A stretch of 64,000 nucleotides of DNA from Escallonia rubra (taxonomy: Eukaryota; Streptophyta; Magnoliopsida; Escalloniales; Escalloniaceae): the NCBI GenBank assembly GCA_033065855.1, contig JAVXUO010000599.1, positions 33,933 through 97,932 on the forward strand. Direction: 5' to 3'. Below the pieces are notes generated by a model. It was given only the letters and a program-made list of their open reading frames with translations. It was not told the origin of the DNA and ran no database searches. Positions 1-12,620 of the stretch are shown one piece after another; positions within the stretch are counted from its first letter, which is position 1; the number at the start of each line of letters is the position of its first letter. The position numbers and the translations under genes were made by a program.

Positions 1-2672
1 ACTAGTACTCTTGCGATCGACAAGACATCCCGTATAATCAGAGTCAGAAAAACCTACCAGATCTAGCGAGGAATTACATGAATACCAAAGGCCTGAATTT
101 AAAATCCCAGAGAGATATTTAAAAATACGTTTAACTGCAGTAAGATGAGATTCTTTGGACAAACTTGAAATCGGGCACAAATACATACACTGAACATTAT
201 GTCAGGTCTAGAAGCAGTAAGATAAAGCAAACTACCAATCATACCACGATAAAGTTTGTTATCTACATCTTTACCATTTTCATCTTTGACAAGATTAACG
301 CTAGGAGAAATAGGGGTACCTCTAGGTTTAGCATTATTCAAGCCAAACATTTTCAAAAGCTCCTGTGTGTACTTGGACTGACTTATAAAAATTCCTTCTT
401 TTGACTGCTTGATTTGAAGTCCAAGGAAAAATGTAAGTTCTCCCATCATGCTCATCTCAAATTCCCTGCGCAGATTCTCATCAAACTCTTGGCATAGATC
501 ATTATTAGTGGCACCAAAAATAATGTCATCAACATAAATTTGAACTATTAAAATGTGCGAATTATGAATTTTCGTAAAAAGAGTAGTATCGACTTTGTCA
601 CGAGAGAATCTATGATCAATGAGGAAGCTGCTAAGACGATCGTACCAAGCTCGAGGAGCTTGTTTAAGACCGTACAAAGCCTTTTTCAGCTTAAAGACAT
701 GATTGGGGTATTTTTCATTTTCAAAACCAGGATGTTGTTTAACAAACACTTCCTCATGTATTACCCCATTCAAGAAGGCACTTTTCACGTCCGTTTGAAA
801 AAAATTTAAAGTTCATATGACATGAAAATGCCAAAAGCATTCGGATAGCTTCAAGTCGAGCAACCGGGGCAAAGGTTTCATCAAAATCAACCCCTTCGAC
901 TTGATTGTATCCTTGAGCAACTAGTCTAGCCTTGTTACGAACATTATGACCATCTTCATCAAGTTTGTTTCGAAAAACCCACTTGGTTCCAATGACCTTT
1001 GTTGAGCAGGAGCCGGAACTAGTGACCAAACATCGCTTCTCTCAAATTGATTCAATTCATCTTGCATGGCAAGAATTCACTCAAAATCTTTTAGAGCCTC
1101 TGAAATATTTTTAGGCTCTATTTGAGAAAGAAAAGCAAAATCCGCACATAAAAGATTTACCGTAGACCATGTTGTAACTCCGCATTCCTCATTACCTATG
1201 ACTTGTTCTAATGGATGACTGGAGGAATATCTCCAGCTTTTTGGAAGAGGCTGAGTCTCGTCATTATTATTGTGAGAAGATGTTGAACACTCCCCCTCAG
1301 TTGAGGAGACATTAAGTTTGTTGTTCAAGTCCAGGGAGAGTTCTCCAGTGTCATCACATGCAATCTTACTTCGTTTTTCAACGTTAGATTCTTCAAATAC
1401 TACATGTATAGATTCTTCAACTGTCAGAGTTCTACGATTATAGATTCTATATGCTCTACTTTTTAATGAATAACTAAGAAATATTTCCTCATCAGATTTC
1501 GCATCGAACTTTCCCAAGTTCTCACGATTGTTCAAAATAAAGCATTTGCAACCGAAAACCTTGAAATAATCAATTTTTGGTTTTCGATTTGAGAACAGTT
1601 TGTAAGGAGTTATGTCAACAATCAGTCTGATGAGTACTCTATTCAACACGTAACAGGAAGTGCTGACGGCTTCAGCCCAAAAATATTTTGGCAGAGACTT
1701 TTCATGAAGCATGGTTCTGGCCATTTCTTGTAGAGTACGATTCTTTCTCTCTACAACCCCATTTTGTTGGGGCGTCCGAGGAGCAGAAAACTCATGTGAA
1801 ATGCCATTTTGAATACAAAAAGGAATAAAATCTTTTTCAAACTCACCGCCATGATCACTTCGAATTTTTACAAGCTTCAACTCCTTCTCATTTTGAAGCT
1901 GCTTAACAAGACTGAAATTTTTTTCAAATGCTTCATCCTTACGAGTTAGAAAAAGAACCCAGGTGTATCTTGAGAAATCGTCAACAATGACGAATGCATA
2001 AAAATTTTCACCTAGGCTTGCATTTCTCGTGGGGCCAAAAAGATCTAAATGAAGGAGTTGAAGAGGGCGAGAGGTGGAAACAACATTTTTGGCTTGAAAA
2101 GATGTTTTTGACTGTTTACCATATTGACAGGCATCACAAACCTTATCCTTGACAAACTTTAACTTTGGTAAGCCTCTGACAAGATCTTTCGAAAGAAGTT
2201 TTTTTATTAAATCCATGTGAACATGACCTAATCTACGATGCAACAACCAAATATCATTATGTTGAGCAGAAAGACAAACTTCAAGAGAAGAGTGAGATGC
2301 ATCAAAAGATAGAGAATAGATATTATCATCTCTCTTACCAACCAAGGTACCTCCATCTGAGGCATGACTGATTAGGCATTGATCGCCTTCGAACTGAACT
2401 TTGTGTCCACTATCAATTAATTGACTGATACTTATTAAATTGAACTTCAAACCGTCAACCAAGGAAACATTATCGATAGATATGGAACCAGTGCCAATTT
2501 TACCTTTACCGATGATCTTTCTATTTGAGTTGTCTCTGAAGGTAACAAGAACTCCATTCAACGGAATGATATGTGAGAAAAGTGAGCGATCACATGTCAT
2601 ATGCCTTGAACATCCGCTGTCGAGAATCCATTTGTTGGAATCTATCCTTGCTTTCAAGCATACTACAACAGA
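1..2672 (-). pseudogene. Copia pol (protease-integrase-RT, RNase H start), broken
   Basis: The minus-strand frame 2657-1077 opens with a retroviral-type protease (WILDSGCSRHM, active site DSG). The integrase zinc finger follows (H..H in LLHRRLGHVH, then CDACQ), then the integrase core (HLDLFGP, DDFSRYTW, RSDHGGEF, QQNGVVERKNRTLQ). RT starts in 1029-754 ([16 protein letters not shown]) and continues in 788-99 with the catalytic YVDDIIFG. Visible damage: a TGA where Trp is expected near 1076, a frame change near 1015, one extra T in a homopolymer near 800 that shifts RT, and another shift near 145. Bases 1-145 are RNase H. In-frame translation upstream meets the gag stop at 2673-2675. Function would be cDNA synthesis and integration, but no intact polyprotein is possible. 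Confidence 0.9.
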
Positions 2673-4244
2673 TTATGGTTTCGTTCCTTTAGGTACCCAC
2701 ACTTTCTTGGGTCCTGCGAGATTAGATAAACAAAATCTTGGCACCCAAACTTGTTTCATTTTATTCTTTGTAATAGAAGATAATGATTGATTTTTGACAG
2801 CATTAAGACGAAATTTTTTAACTAAGTGTCTTTTCTTGTTACATACTGCACAGAGTGTGAACGGTGAGCAGGAAGCTAAATTTTTGTTAAAGAAATTTTT
2901 GTAATCCTTCTGCTTCTTTAAAGGATTGTAACCGATTCCACTTTTCTCAAAAACACATATTTGTCTTCCCAAAAGAATATCCAAGTTCTCTCTTCTTTGG
3001 GTAAATTTTGAAAGAATAAAATTCAGATATTCAATCTCTTTTTCTAAATTCATTTTTTGTGTAGAAATTTCTTCCAGTTGAGATTTTAAAGATTCGTTTT
3101 CAACTGGAACTTTTACTCCTTTGAGAGATTGGATTTCAGAACACAAGTAAGAATTTTCCTTCTTAGAAGCATTCAGATTATTTTTAAAGAAACATTTTCA
3201 GAAATATAAAGTTCAACATTTTCTTCCAACTCTTCATTTTCACCTTATAACTCTTCAACAGTATTTATCAAAGAAAGAGTCTTATTTTTAAATTAGCATT
3301 TTTAGCTTTTAACTTTTCATGATTTTCACTGAGTTCGAGAAAAATTGACTTAAGTTCATTATAATCAAGATTTTCAGAAATTACCTTATCAGAGTGATCA
3401 TCATTGGCCATGAAGCAAAGTTGAGCTACGTCATCATCTTCGCTAGTTTCTTTGTCACTTTCATCAGAGTCATCCCAAGTCAGCAGGGCTTTTCTGGACT
3501 TGTACTTCTTTTCTTTGAAGTCTCGACTGTTGCTGCTTTCAGTTTTGTTCTTGAATTGCAAACAATATTTTTTGATGTGCCCAGTTCTGCCGCATTCATA
3601 GCAAGCATCAGAATGTTTCTTTACATTCCAATCACTATTACTTCTTTGATGTGATTGGTTTGTAGGATTTCTCCTGATCTTTCCATCTTGCTTGCTTGCG
3701 AGAAACTTCTTGAACCTTCGAGTGATGAGAGCCATTTCAGGATCAGAATCATCGCTGCTCTCTGCAGGTTCATGAGAGGTCTCAGCTTTAAGAGCTATGT
3801 TTTTCTTCTTGGAGGTGGTTTCTTCTTCGTCATGAATCTTCATCGTAATATCATGAATCATTAGAGAACCCACCAATTCTTCAAGCTTCAACACATTTAA
3901 GTCATTTACCTCTTGAATGGCTGTGAGTTTTGCTTCCCATCTCTTTGGAAGAGATTTGAGAACTTTTCAAAGAACTTATTTTTCTGGGTAGATTTTACCC
4001 AAAAGCTTCAGTCCATTTATAATGAGTGTAAATCTGGAGTACATCTCATTTATGGACTCGTGCTCCTTCATCTTGAAGGCCTCGTACTGCTGGACCAACA
4101 TGTTGATCTTGGTCTCTTTCACTTGATTTGTACCTTCATGAGTGACCTCCAACAACCTCCATATTTCTCTAACTGTCTCACATGCTGAGACTCGATTGTA
4201 CTCATTCATGTCAAAGCCACAGCTGATAATGTTCTTAGCTTTAT

Positions 4245-5952
4245 TGTAACACCCCGATACTTTTTCTGATCTAATTAGAAATTTTAACGGCGAATATATT
4301 TTTAGCGTCGATATTTTTTTTATTTATATTTTTATTTAACAACACCTAGTGCGATTAGTGTAAGCAGGGTCATGTAGCAACCGCTATATTTTTTTTCCTA
4401 ACACAAAGTATCGTTAATATTTATTTTGGACCGCTTTGCGATAATAAAAGTTCTGGGTAAAAATTAGAATAACTAACGAGAGCTTAGGGGCTTTTTGGTA
4501 GTTTTCCAATTTAGGGTTTGTTTAATTATATAGAAGAGTCTGTTAGAGCAGCCGCCCACCCCACATTTTTATCTTCTCTGGTTTGCACGACTGAGAAAGA
4601 GAGAGTTTCAGAGAGAGACAGAAAGAAGGCTTGGAGAAGAGGCAGTTTTTTCGGCGATCGGATTGTTTTTGTTCGGTAAGTCTTCTAGCTGATTTCTCCT
4701 ATTTTATGCATTGTAAATGGGGTCTGTAAGGAGTTTCGCAGGGTAAATTTTCATGATTTGCTTGATGGGTGTTTATCGTGGGATAGGGTATGTGGGTTAC
4801 GGTAGTGTGCATTGGCGGAAAATGGGTGCGACTTGTAACGGAGGGATGGAGTTTGCCGTGGTTTGTGGTCCGGCACAGCCATGGTCCTATCGAGATGAGC
4901 AATGAAATGGAACAGCCATAGTGCGTGATGCACGGTGGTGTGCAAGTTGTTTTGCGTGGGTATGATGAGAGTATGGGGCTGTGTTTATTTTTGGTGTTCC
5001 TTTGTGTATTCTTGCGGCTTGTGTGAGTGAGGGAGAAGGGGAAGGGAGACCACTGTAGGGCAGCACTTTTGAGGTGGGTTTGTAGTAAATTGTAGGCATG
5101 CGAACTGGATTGGTGTGCGTGGGTGAGTAGGTGCCAGTGTGTTTTGGGTTTGGAGATAAGGGCTGAGCAGAGGCCTTGAGTTAGAGCTGCGGCAATCTTC
5201 ACACAAAAAGACTTGTTGACAGTACGTGGTCCGGAAAAGAAGATGTTCGTCAATGCTGCTGTAAATCAGGCATACGCGGCAAAGTTGGTTGGTATAGGAG
5301 GATTTGGTGTGGGCTAGTACCTTGACGGACTAGCCGGTGTATTGGTGTGGGCTAGTGCCTTAACGGACTAGCCGGTGTATTGGTGTGGGCTAGTGCCTTG
5401 ATGGACTAGCCGGTGGAAAGTGTTAATGAGCATCGCCTTTGTGGCTTTGCTAAGTGATTACCCTGCACTGCCTGTGTGGCTTTGCAATTGCTCATGTTAT
5501 TGTATTCGTGATCGTTTGCATCGTATCTGAAAAGCGTATTGATGTCTGATCGAACTAGTTATGATTCATCTTTTTGAAAATCCTGATGAATTGCATCTGT
5601 AATTGTTTCGTAACTTCTTTATTTGAGCGACCTTACTGAGCTCTCAAAAGCTCACTCCCCTTTGACTTCCTTTCCGCAGGTAATATCGAACAATAGATCG
5701 CTTTGCGGGTGGATTAGATTTGAGCCGAGCGAAAGAGAAGTTAAATTTCAGTCTTAGTCATTAGAACCCCTGCGTGGGTCATTATTGTTATTTAGAATTG
5801 TTAAGTTAGACTTGATGTTTCAACTATGATTAAGTCGATGGATTAGTTGGTCTGACAGATTGGTAGTATTTATTTTGTTTGAGTTGAGGATTTTATGATT
5901 TAGTGATTGATGGATGGAGTGTTAACGTTCCGGAAAATTTCGGGATGTTACA
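4245..5952 (+). mobile_element. Solo LTR of a Tekay-like Ty3/Gypsy element
   Basis: It begins TGTAACACCCCGATAC and ends GGGATGTTACA, the usual TG...CA ends. It is flanked by a perfect 5-bp duplication TTTAT (4240-4244 and 5953-5957). It holds no gag or pol, so it is a solo LTR of 1708 bp, the product of LTR-LTR recombination. A possible promoter TATA is TTATATAG near 4527. Towards the 3' end it has CTTACTGAGC...AAAGCTCACTCCCC, also found in the second solo LTR at 14104-17534, so both belong to related lineages. Open frames inside (for example 5253-4699 minus) are low-complexity and not genes. Confidence 0.9.
5304..5415 (+). repeat. 38-bp tandem repeat, 3 copies, inside the solo LTR
   Basis: Units start at 5304, 5342 and 5380, each TTGGTGTGGGCTAGT...GGACTAGCCGGTG, with only a few substitutions. 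Each unit contains the near-palindrome GGCTAGT...ACTAGCC, so each could form a small hairpin. Confidence 0.9.
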
Positions 5953-6234
5953 TTTATCATCCATGGATAAAAGCTGTGCCTCATGACCGTCCATTTCGAG
6001 AATTCCTTTTGGAATCTTGGTTCCATCCGGTCCATCCTTCATCGGAATTATAGGACCATTTTCTACAACGTACTACACGTGTGTATCCTGCCTCAGAAAA
6101 TTTCTCATATGATTTTTCCAGTAACTGTAGTTGTCATTCTTCAACAAAGGTGGCCTGGTGGTTGTTGATCCTTCTGCCATAATGCGATCTTTAGCTCTAG
6201 ACGATTAAGTCAAAAGAAAATACCAGAGCACACG

Positions 6235-6246
6235 GCTCTGATACCA
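6235..6246 (-). other. Primer binding site (tRNA-iMet)
   Basis: The minus strand reads TGGTATCAGAGC, the plant initiator-Met tRNA 3'-end complement used by Copia elements. It sits two bases from the end of the 5' LTR, which fixes element orientation and the LTR boundary. Confidence 0.93.
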
Positions 6247-6248
6247 CT

Positions 6249-7608
6249 TGTAGGTCCCTAAGTACACCTAGGGGGGGTGAATAGGTGTTTTACAACTTTG
6301 AGTATAAATTAAAAATGAGATTACAAGGAAATGACAGATATAACAATGATAAATTCAACACAGAGATTTATACTGGTTTGGCCCCACCAGCCTACATTTA
6401 GTCCCCGAGCACTCCATATAAGAGAGGCCTACTCGAGCCTTTCACTAACCAGCTAGCTTCGGGTGCTAGCTCAAACCGCAGTACAATTTTCGAAACCCTT
6501 CCAAGGTTTCCAACAATTTACAAATGAAAAGAGATTTACAATTTGAATACAACAAACAAGCTCCTTCTTGAGCAGATGTTACAATGAATAAACTAAGACT
6601 AAGCCTTCTTAGGTGGGAAGATCTATATTCTTTCAAAAATCAAACCAAGAAGCTTACAATAAACTATCTCAAAGATGAACTCACTCAACAGAGAATATAT
6701 AAGAATTAGAGAACAAGATGAGAGAGTATTTTGAGATGAGTTAGAGAGAGTATTAAAAAAGATTTGCGAGAAGTGTATTAAATGCTCTCAAGGATCCCTT
6801 TTTATACTAGAGAAGAAAATGAACCGTTGTGAAGGGAAAGCCTTAAAATAGATTTGACTGAAACATAAGTTTGAGTCGACTAAAAGAACTACTCTAAGAG
6901 ATTGGTCGACTAAAAACTTAGTGAAAAGAGACACTGAAGAATTGAGTCGACTAAAACATAAGTTTGAGTCAACTAAAAAGTCCATTTCATTCGACTGAAA
7001 ACTTTTGGCTTCGATTAAAACCTTTTGCTTCGACTAAATTTTTTTTGCTTCGACTAAAAACTTTTAAAAACTTTGGCTTTAACTAAAAGGTTTTGTTTCG
7101 ACTAAAAACAAGGTTTTGCTTCGACTAAAAACTTTTGGCTTTGACTAAAAACTTTTGCTTCGACCGAAAAGTTTTGCGTCGACTAAAATTTTTGGCTTCG
7201 ACTGAAAATTTTTGCTTCGACTGAAAACTTTTGTTTCGACTAAAAACTTTTGGCTTCGACCAAAAACTTTTGCTTCGACTGGAACGAAGGAACTGCACAA
7301 TTGAGTTGACTGCAAACTGTTTGCATTCGACTGAAACATTCAGTTTTGGTTCTTTACTTGAATTTCTGTGAGATCTTTTAAGAAAGACTTAGAAATGCTA
7401 AAAAGGATAAAATAGACTACATGTTCTTGCATCTTCAATGTAGTCCGAGTCTTTGAATCCCAAATCCAAGTCCGAGTTCAAGCTTTGTCCAAGGCATGAT
7501 CTTGTCTTTGTTTGATAAAAATAAATCCTGAAATATTTATCTTAATAATGTTGTCAGATTAATGTTAGAGATAAGAAATTTGGAATCATCAAAATCGATA
7601 AGTCAACA
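6249..7608 (-). repeat. 5' LTR of the left Copia element
   Basis: Boundaries are TGTAGGTCCC (6249) and AAGTCAACA (7608), about 1360 bp, next to the primer site. The stretch from about 6860 to 7330 is a degenerate minisatellite of ~20-bp units built on TTCGACTAAAAACTTTTG with occasional GTCGACT. It gives several short fake ORFs on the minus strand. The partner LTR is outside the window. Confidence 0.85.
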
Positions 7609-8634
7609 AGCTAAAGGATTTTCAGGGGTAAAGAGAGGGCCCAAATTTGTTCCAAGCGTTTGGGGTGCATAGACTGAGTTTTAAAGAAGGATGGATGTCC
7701 AAATAAAAGATTATGTAGAGTGATAGGTTTAGAACGGTCGGATATTGGTGTTAGGCGGCAAGATAATCCAATCCGACCTGTAATCTAGGGTTGGTCCAAA
7801 TGCGGGATAGGATCTGTAACTTATCTGACCTTATCAGACGAGATATATTATTCTAGCTTATCCATCCTTATCCTCTCCTATCCGTCTGAACAATCCCGCG
7901 TGCTCAATGCAACTTATGGTTAGCCGCAATCAACTAAGTCGGGCAAAAGTCTCATGTGCGACTCAACAACAAGACTACCACAAGATAGAAATTCTTGGTG
8001 GGCAACAAGTGTTTCGTTTGGACCATTCCAAGTCGATGACCTAAGACACCATGGCTTGGTCAAGGATTAGCCCAATGCTTCTTGATATCGTATGTGCACC
8101 ACCTCACTAATGTGGCTAAAACGCTTGCTTGTGCTACTTGCCAAGTTATGGCGCCAAATTGTAACATTAAAACGCATATTTATTTTTGTGACCACTTTGT
8201 GATTAAAAAAAAAGGGTTGCTACTATTTTTTTTCCTAAATTTAACTACTAAAAGATGGCCATTCTGCAATGGACATAGCCAATTCCCAGCTGAAATGAAC
8301 TTCTTTGGAAAACTAGAGGGAAAGAAAAAAAATCAAAAACTGTTGTAGCTTCCATATTGTCAAAAATTGAAAGCAAATGGGAACCCAAGGGGTCTTTTGG
8401 CTGCGATCTCGCGCTTCAAAAGTTCTATTGAATGAACAATGTCAATAGGTAAGACCCACATTTGAACACTTCATAACAGAATATCAACTGCATAGAATCA
8501 ACGCGAAGAAATGGGGAACTTTGATCATTTATACAACCTCTGTACGACATAAGCATGCATTCATTGACCAAACACTTCAATGGAGTCACCCGTAGAATCA
8601 TTACAATCACATCATTATTATCACCACAATAAGG
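7609..8634. other. Intergenic, no gene seen
   Basis: This is AT-rich unique-looking sequence. The frame at 8082-8348 has no recognisable domain, and I see no RNA gene or repeat boundary here. Confidence 0.5.
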
Positions 8635-8935
8635 TATTGAAGCCCGATGTCTAACCCAAAAGCATGCTCTAGAATAGAAGAAGTCCATTCAACCAGGTAT
8701 AAGAACCAACTCCAAACCCTATGTATAGTCGATGTGAGACTTGACACCTGCCCTCACGTGAAGCGCGGAATAAGAGGTGCTCCACTTCACGTGAAGCGTG
8801 GAATAAAGGGTGATCCCGTTGATACCATATTGAAGTCTGATGTCCAACTCAAAAACATGCTCTAGAGTAGGAGAATATCACTAGGTATAAGAACCAATTC
8901 CAAACTCCAAGTATTGTCAATGCGAGACTTGACTA
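8635..8935 (-). mobile_element. TRIM-like miniature LTR element
   Basis: Two direct repeats of ~106-111 bp (8635-8745 and 8828-8933) flank a ~82-bp interior. On the minus strand TGGTATCAACGGG (8827-8815) directly abuts the right repeat, as a tRNA-Met primer site should abut a 5' LTR. The element is flanked by TAAGG on both sides (8630-8634 and 8936-8940), a plausible 5-bp duplication. The interior holds two copies of TTCACGTGAAGCG (or CTCACGTGAAGCG), palindromic around CACGTG. The repeats start TA rather than TG, which is unusual. The alternative is a simple tandem duplication. Confidence 0.55.
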
Positions 8936-9158
8936 TAAGGCACTGTAAAGCCCCAGATGACCCGAATTGTAGATTGATAACTTCAGAAAAACCAAACACT
9001 ATTGCTTGGCAACTTTTACTGGATCGTTTGGCTCCATTGCCACAAAATCTGGAATTGGATGGTGCTGATTGACCGAGTAGCTTAGTTATGAGGCAAGGTT
9101 AACTATTTTCAAGTCATACGTGGCTTAGATTGAAGTATCAAATGGCTGGGATAACAAG

Positions 9159-12100
9159 TTAAATGTACTCGAACTCGGTAAGATGTTCGTTGGACGCATG
9201 AAGGGTAGGAAGCTTTACCCGTGGCTTCTCATTAGTGCTATAAGATCTCTCAGGGCAGAATACGATGTACACAACTTCGTTGCCATCACTTTCCAAAGAA
9301 TAAAGACGCTGCCCAGCCGCATAGCCTCCGAGAAGTTTGTAAGATCTCTCTGTCTGATCCATTGCGAGACAAAAATCATCGGTACCTGCAGAATCCCTCA
9401 GAATATGAAAAAAGGAAAGTAACATATGCAGAGGCATGCATGTGGATAAATATCAGAGAACGTATCACAACTGTTAATAACAGTTTCTAGTTATAAGTTT
9501 GATCTTAGGTACACTCGCTTGGACGCTAGGCTGTTCGACATTGCATCCAAATCATTAGACGAATAATTCTGCCGTGATGGCGCTGTCTCGTAACGTTCTA
9601 TGTTTTTCTTTTTGGGGTAGAGGTATTTGTATTAGATCAAATCAAATGAACAAAAGTTCTTACAGGTATCTACGCCTCTAGCCACCAGCATGTGGTCTAA
9701 TCTTTAGTTCGAGCTTCCATTTGAAAATCCTACAGTTTCTCTCCCTCCACAAGCAGTAAACAGCAGTTCTCAGAATGAGAAGTCTTATTCTTGTGAGGAA
9801 AGAAGCGTCATGGTATTGGTGGCTGTGGTTCCTTGCTTGCAGAATTGTCTATACTATGCGGTGTTAATATTTTCTGGCAGATATTGTGTATCATTACAGA
9901 CACGTGCAATTTCTCACTATGAACACCCAATCTTCAACCGTCTCAAATTTAGTAGACAAAAGCAGATTCTCTTGCAACTGGCACAAAAATGTAGCAGAGT
10001 TTCTCACTTCAGTTTGTGGATAAAGCGACCATCTTTTCTTTGCATGCATACATATCTGCAACTCTTAATTAGAGTAGCCATTCATTCATGTAGCATCTTC
10101 CTTAACTGAAATTTGCTCGAGACAGAGTTCTCTCAATTTATTCGGACCACGGGCAGGTGTTGTCGACTGTAAGCGTGCAGGTTCAAATATCAGAACCACT
10201 ATCACAAATAACCACAAATTTTGCTATATTGTAGTTCCAATCCTCCGTGCAACTTTTGTTTGATGGGGGTATTGACGTGAATCTGCAGGTACGGGTAGCG
10301 GTTGCAATAGGCAACTTAAAGCAGATTAAAGTCTCCAATTCGACTTAAAAGCCATCCCAAAATTTCAAGAATAAGAACAACAAGATATAAAGATCAGACG
10401 GAGAAAATTAAAAAAGTTAGTAATCTAGCGGACTTGTGTTACCTGTCTAAATAGTGAGACATCCATAACAAAATGTCAAAAGGAACTTAAACACTAGTAT
10501 CTAATGGATTTGTCAAAGACAATGAATCAAATAATGACTGTATTTACGGAAAATAAAGGATTTCGATTTATTTTAGAATGATCAAGTATCTAAGACTTCC
10601 AAGTATAGCTATAATTGCTTACACGATAACAACCAGTAGTATGACGTAAAACGCCAATGCCCCAGAGTAACAACATTATAGCACAACTAAAAAGCTACTT
10701 ACTGATGAACTACAACCTCAGTTGCAAGAATCCAGGGCAGGAGCTGGGAGCAGCATTACTAGTATGGTGGGTTTTATGGTGGGAGGGAGAGCGGGTTCGA
10801 GATAGGGCAAGTATCAGCATGATCTTTTCCATGAAGCTGAAACCCCTTGTGCATGTTAGCTGAAGCTCTGGTTGCTTACATTTTGCAAATATGATGTTAA
10901 AAGAGAGGAACAGAAAGATGCACAGAAAAGAAGACATGTTAACTAAACTGTTTGCCTCCTGGTTGATGAACACCCCCCCCCCCCCCACAAACCACAAAAT
11001 CTCACGGCCGTGCAAGTATAGACACTCATCCACAAATCAACATAAGAACGCAACTGTAGTTTCTTATAGGAAGATTTCCCCTTAACTAGTTACGACATAA
11101 AGAAAAAGTTCTTGGTGAATCTAAAAAAACCGCGTAGATAGAACAATACTCTCTCTGTACACAACCACAACCTAGAGGATACAACACTGGTTGCCTCATT
11201 CATAGAAGCTAGTAAGTCCATGACATTTGTAATGCGGGCATGTGACAAATTTGTCAACATCACCATTACAGACACTAAGGCTTTTTAACAATTTTCTAGA
11301 TTGTAACAGATCATCATTTTGATTAGGGACTTTGACAATTATTCCCGCAAGTGTAACTCATGGAAATGCCAAGCAGCAAAGTATCGTTGAAATACTGCAC
11401 TTGTTTGTCGGAGGCCGTGTGCTTAGGGAGTATGACATCAAATTAAACTTTAGGCACAATTATCCCGCTTGCAAATTACGTCACCTTATTATGTGTAATT
11501 TGCGCTATGCTTATTTGTGCACTATGTGGTAACGCACCTTAATTTATCACTCCACTCCACGTGCAATCACTGTGAGAGAAAAGTGTTAAAAGAATGATAT
11601 ACATTGTTAATCCGTTCTCTAATCTTTTAGAGCAACCTTTTGAAAATCAATTGATATTACGGGTTAATAAAGAAATTTGCAAGAGAATGAGACAAAAATT
11701 ACGAGAGGGAACACATGAACTCACAGGCAGCGAGCTCTAACTGAGTGAGATAAATGAAGTCCAGAACAGCAGAGATCTCTTTCTCAAACCGATGAAAAGG
11801 TCCGCTCTCCAAATTCATCTTTCGCAGCTTACAGAGCCCTTCTCCCAACTCCATCATTGCTCCTTTATGGTTCTGCAATTTAAGCAAGCAAACAAACAAA
11901 CCCCTTAGTTAATTAACAGATTCAGAAGGATGAAATTTCCTTCAGTCACAAGAAAACTCGAAAACTATCATCAAACAACCACCTGGTTGAAGAGGTGATG
12001 GAAACCCACGGCGCACTGCAAAATTCCATGAACAAGGGTGCGCGCCGGCTCTTGCGAGTCGTTCCAGATGGCTTCCAGGTGGTCATGGCATGTGTAGTAA

Positions 12101-12411
12101 TCCCTCTCGTTGAACAGAGCAACGGCTTCTCCGAAGCTGCTGCAGCTAACGGCTTCAGTTTCCTCGTCGTCTTCGTCATCTCCGGTGGAGTATCTGCCGA
12201 ACGTTAACCGATGAGAGAACGTCCTGTTGTGACGGTTCAACAGTGGGTTTGCGTGAAGAACGTTTGTGGATGGGGATGAAAAGGAAGAGGACCTACAACT
12301 GGACTGAGGCTGAGTGAATAGCGAGAAAGTGGGGAGTTTGATTAGAGAGGTTGAGATGATAGCCATTGATGGATCTGGCTGCGGGATTGGATCTCCTTCA
12401 TTCCCGTCCAA
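9159..12411 (-). CDS. DUF309-domain protein, probably plastid-targeted (3 exons)
   Basis: Exons: 12411-11983, 11872-11725 and 9385-9159. Introns: 11982-11873 (GT..CAG, phase 0) and 11724-9386 (GTGAGT..CAG, splitting a Cys codon). The product is 267 aa from the first ATG, or 252 aa from the ATG at 12366, whose product begins MAIISTSLIKLP, rich in Ser and poor in acidic residues like a transit peptide; I favour the second start. The domain follows: FNERDYYTCHDHLEAIW, then LVHGILQCAVGFHHLFNQ, the classic DUF309 (TTHA0068-like) helices with conserved His/Glu, then a NHKGAMMELGEGL helix. Exon 3 gives a C-terminal extension (LAMDQTERSYKLLGGYAAGQ). Biochemical function is unknown. The 2.3-kb intron 2 holds a run of 14 C at 10973-10986 and no other gene. 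I infer the splice joins from frame continuity; no transcript was seen. Confidence 0.82.
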
Positions 12412-12620
12412 GAAAAATGAAACGTGATGCCAGTGAATTTCTGTTTTTCTGTTTTCTTCTTTGTGTGGTCGACGTTCCGGCCTTTAACGGTTGCCGAAGC
12501 CGAAGGGCCCGAAGGGCAAGGCAGCTTTTTCACTTCCTAAATGGTCGTTTGAGGGTGGTAAATGTCGCTATTTTCCTTTATTTTTTTTTTGGTACACGCT
12601 ATTTTCCTTTTAAGCTGTTC

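Larger units (their letters stand above)
2673..6180 (-). pseudogene. Copia gag, broken and interrupted by a solo LTR
   Basis: The start is the ATG at 6180-6178 (MAEGSTTTRPPLLKNDNYSYW), a typical Sirevirus gag opening just downstream of the primer site. A stop lies about 35 codons in. The frame is split by the solo LTR 4245-5952. Removing that insert with one copy of its duplication joins the two gag halves in frame. Later parts are a UBN2-type capsid region (VTHEGTNQVKETK near 4130), an acidic linker, a CCHC knuckle (CYECGRTGHIKKYC near 3590) and a coiled-coil tail (3146-2800) ending in VWVPKGTKP and TAA. The frame is also lost between 3146 and 3268. Confidence 0.88.
1..7608 (-). mobile_element. 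Copia (Sirevirus-like) LTR retrotransposon, decayed, 3' end off the window
   Basis: Read on the minus strand the order is 5' LTR (7608-6249), tRNA-iMet primer site, gag, stop codon, then protease, integrase and reverse transcriptase, running off the left edge just inside RNase H. PR-INT-RT order is diagnostic of Ty1/Copia. A stop between gag and pol plus a >1.3-kb LTR suits the Sirevirus lineage. Both reading frames carry stops and frameshifts, so the copy is dead. A Tekay-like solo LTR sits inside gag. The 3' LTR and target-site duplication are outside the window, so age from LTR divergence cannot be judged here. Confidence 0.9.

Noticed and set aside
4699..5253. 184-aa minus-strand ORF in the first solo LTR
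   Set aside because: Low-complexity reading of a GT-rich LTR; several equal ORFs overlap it and no domain is seen.
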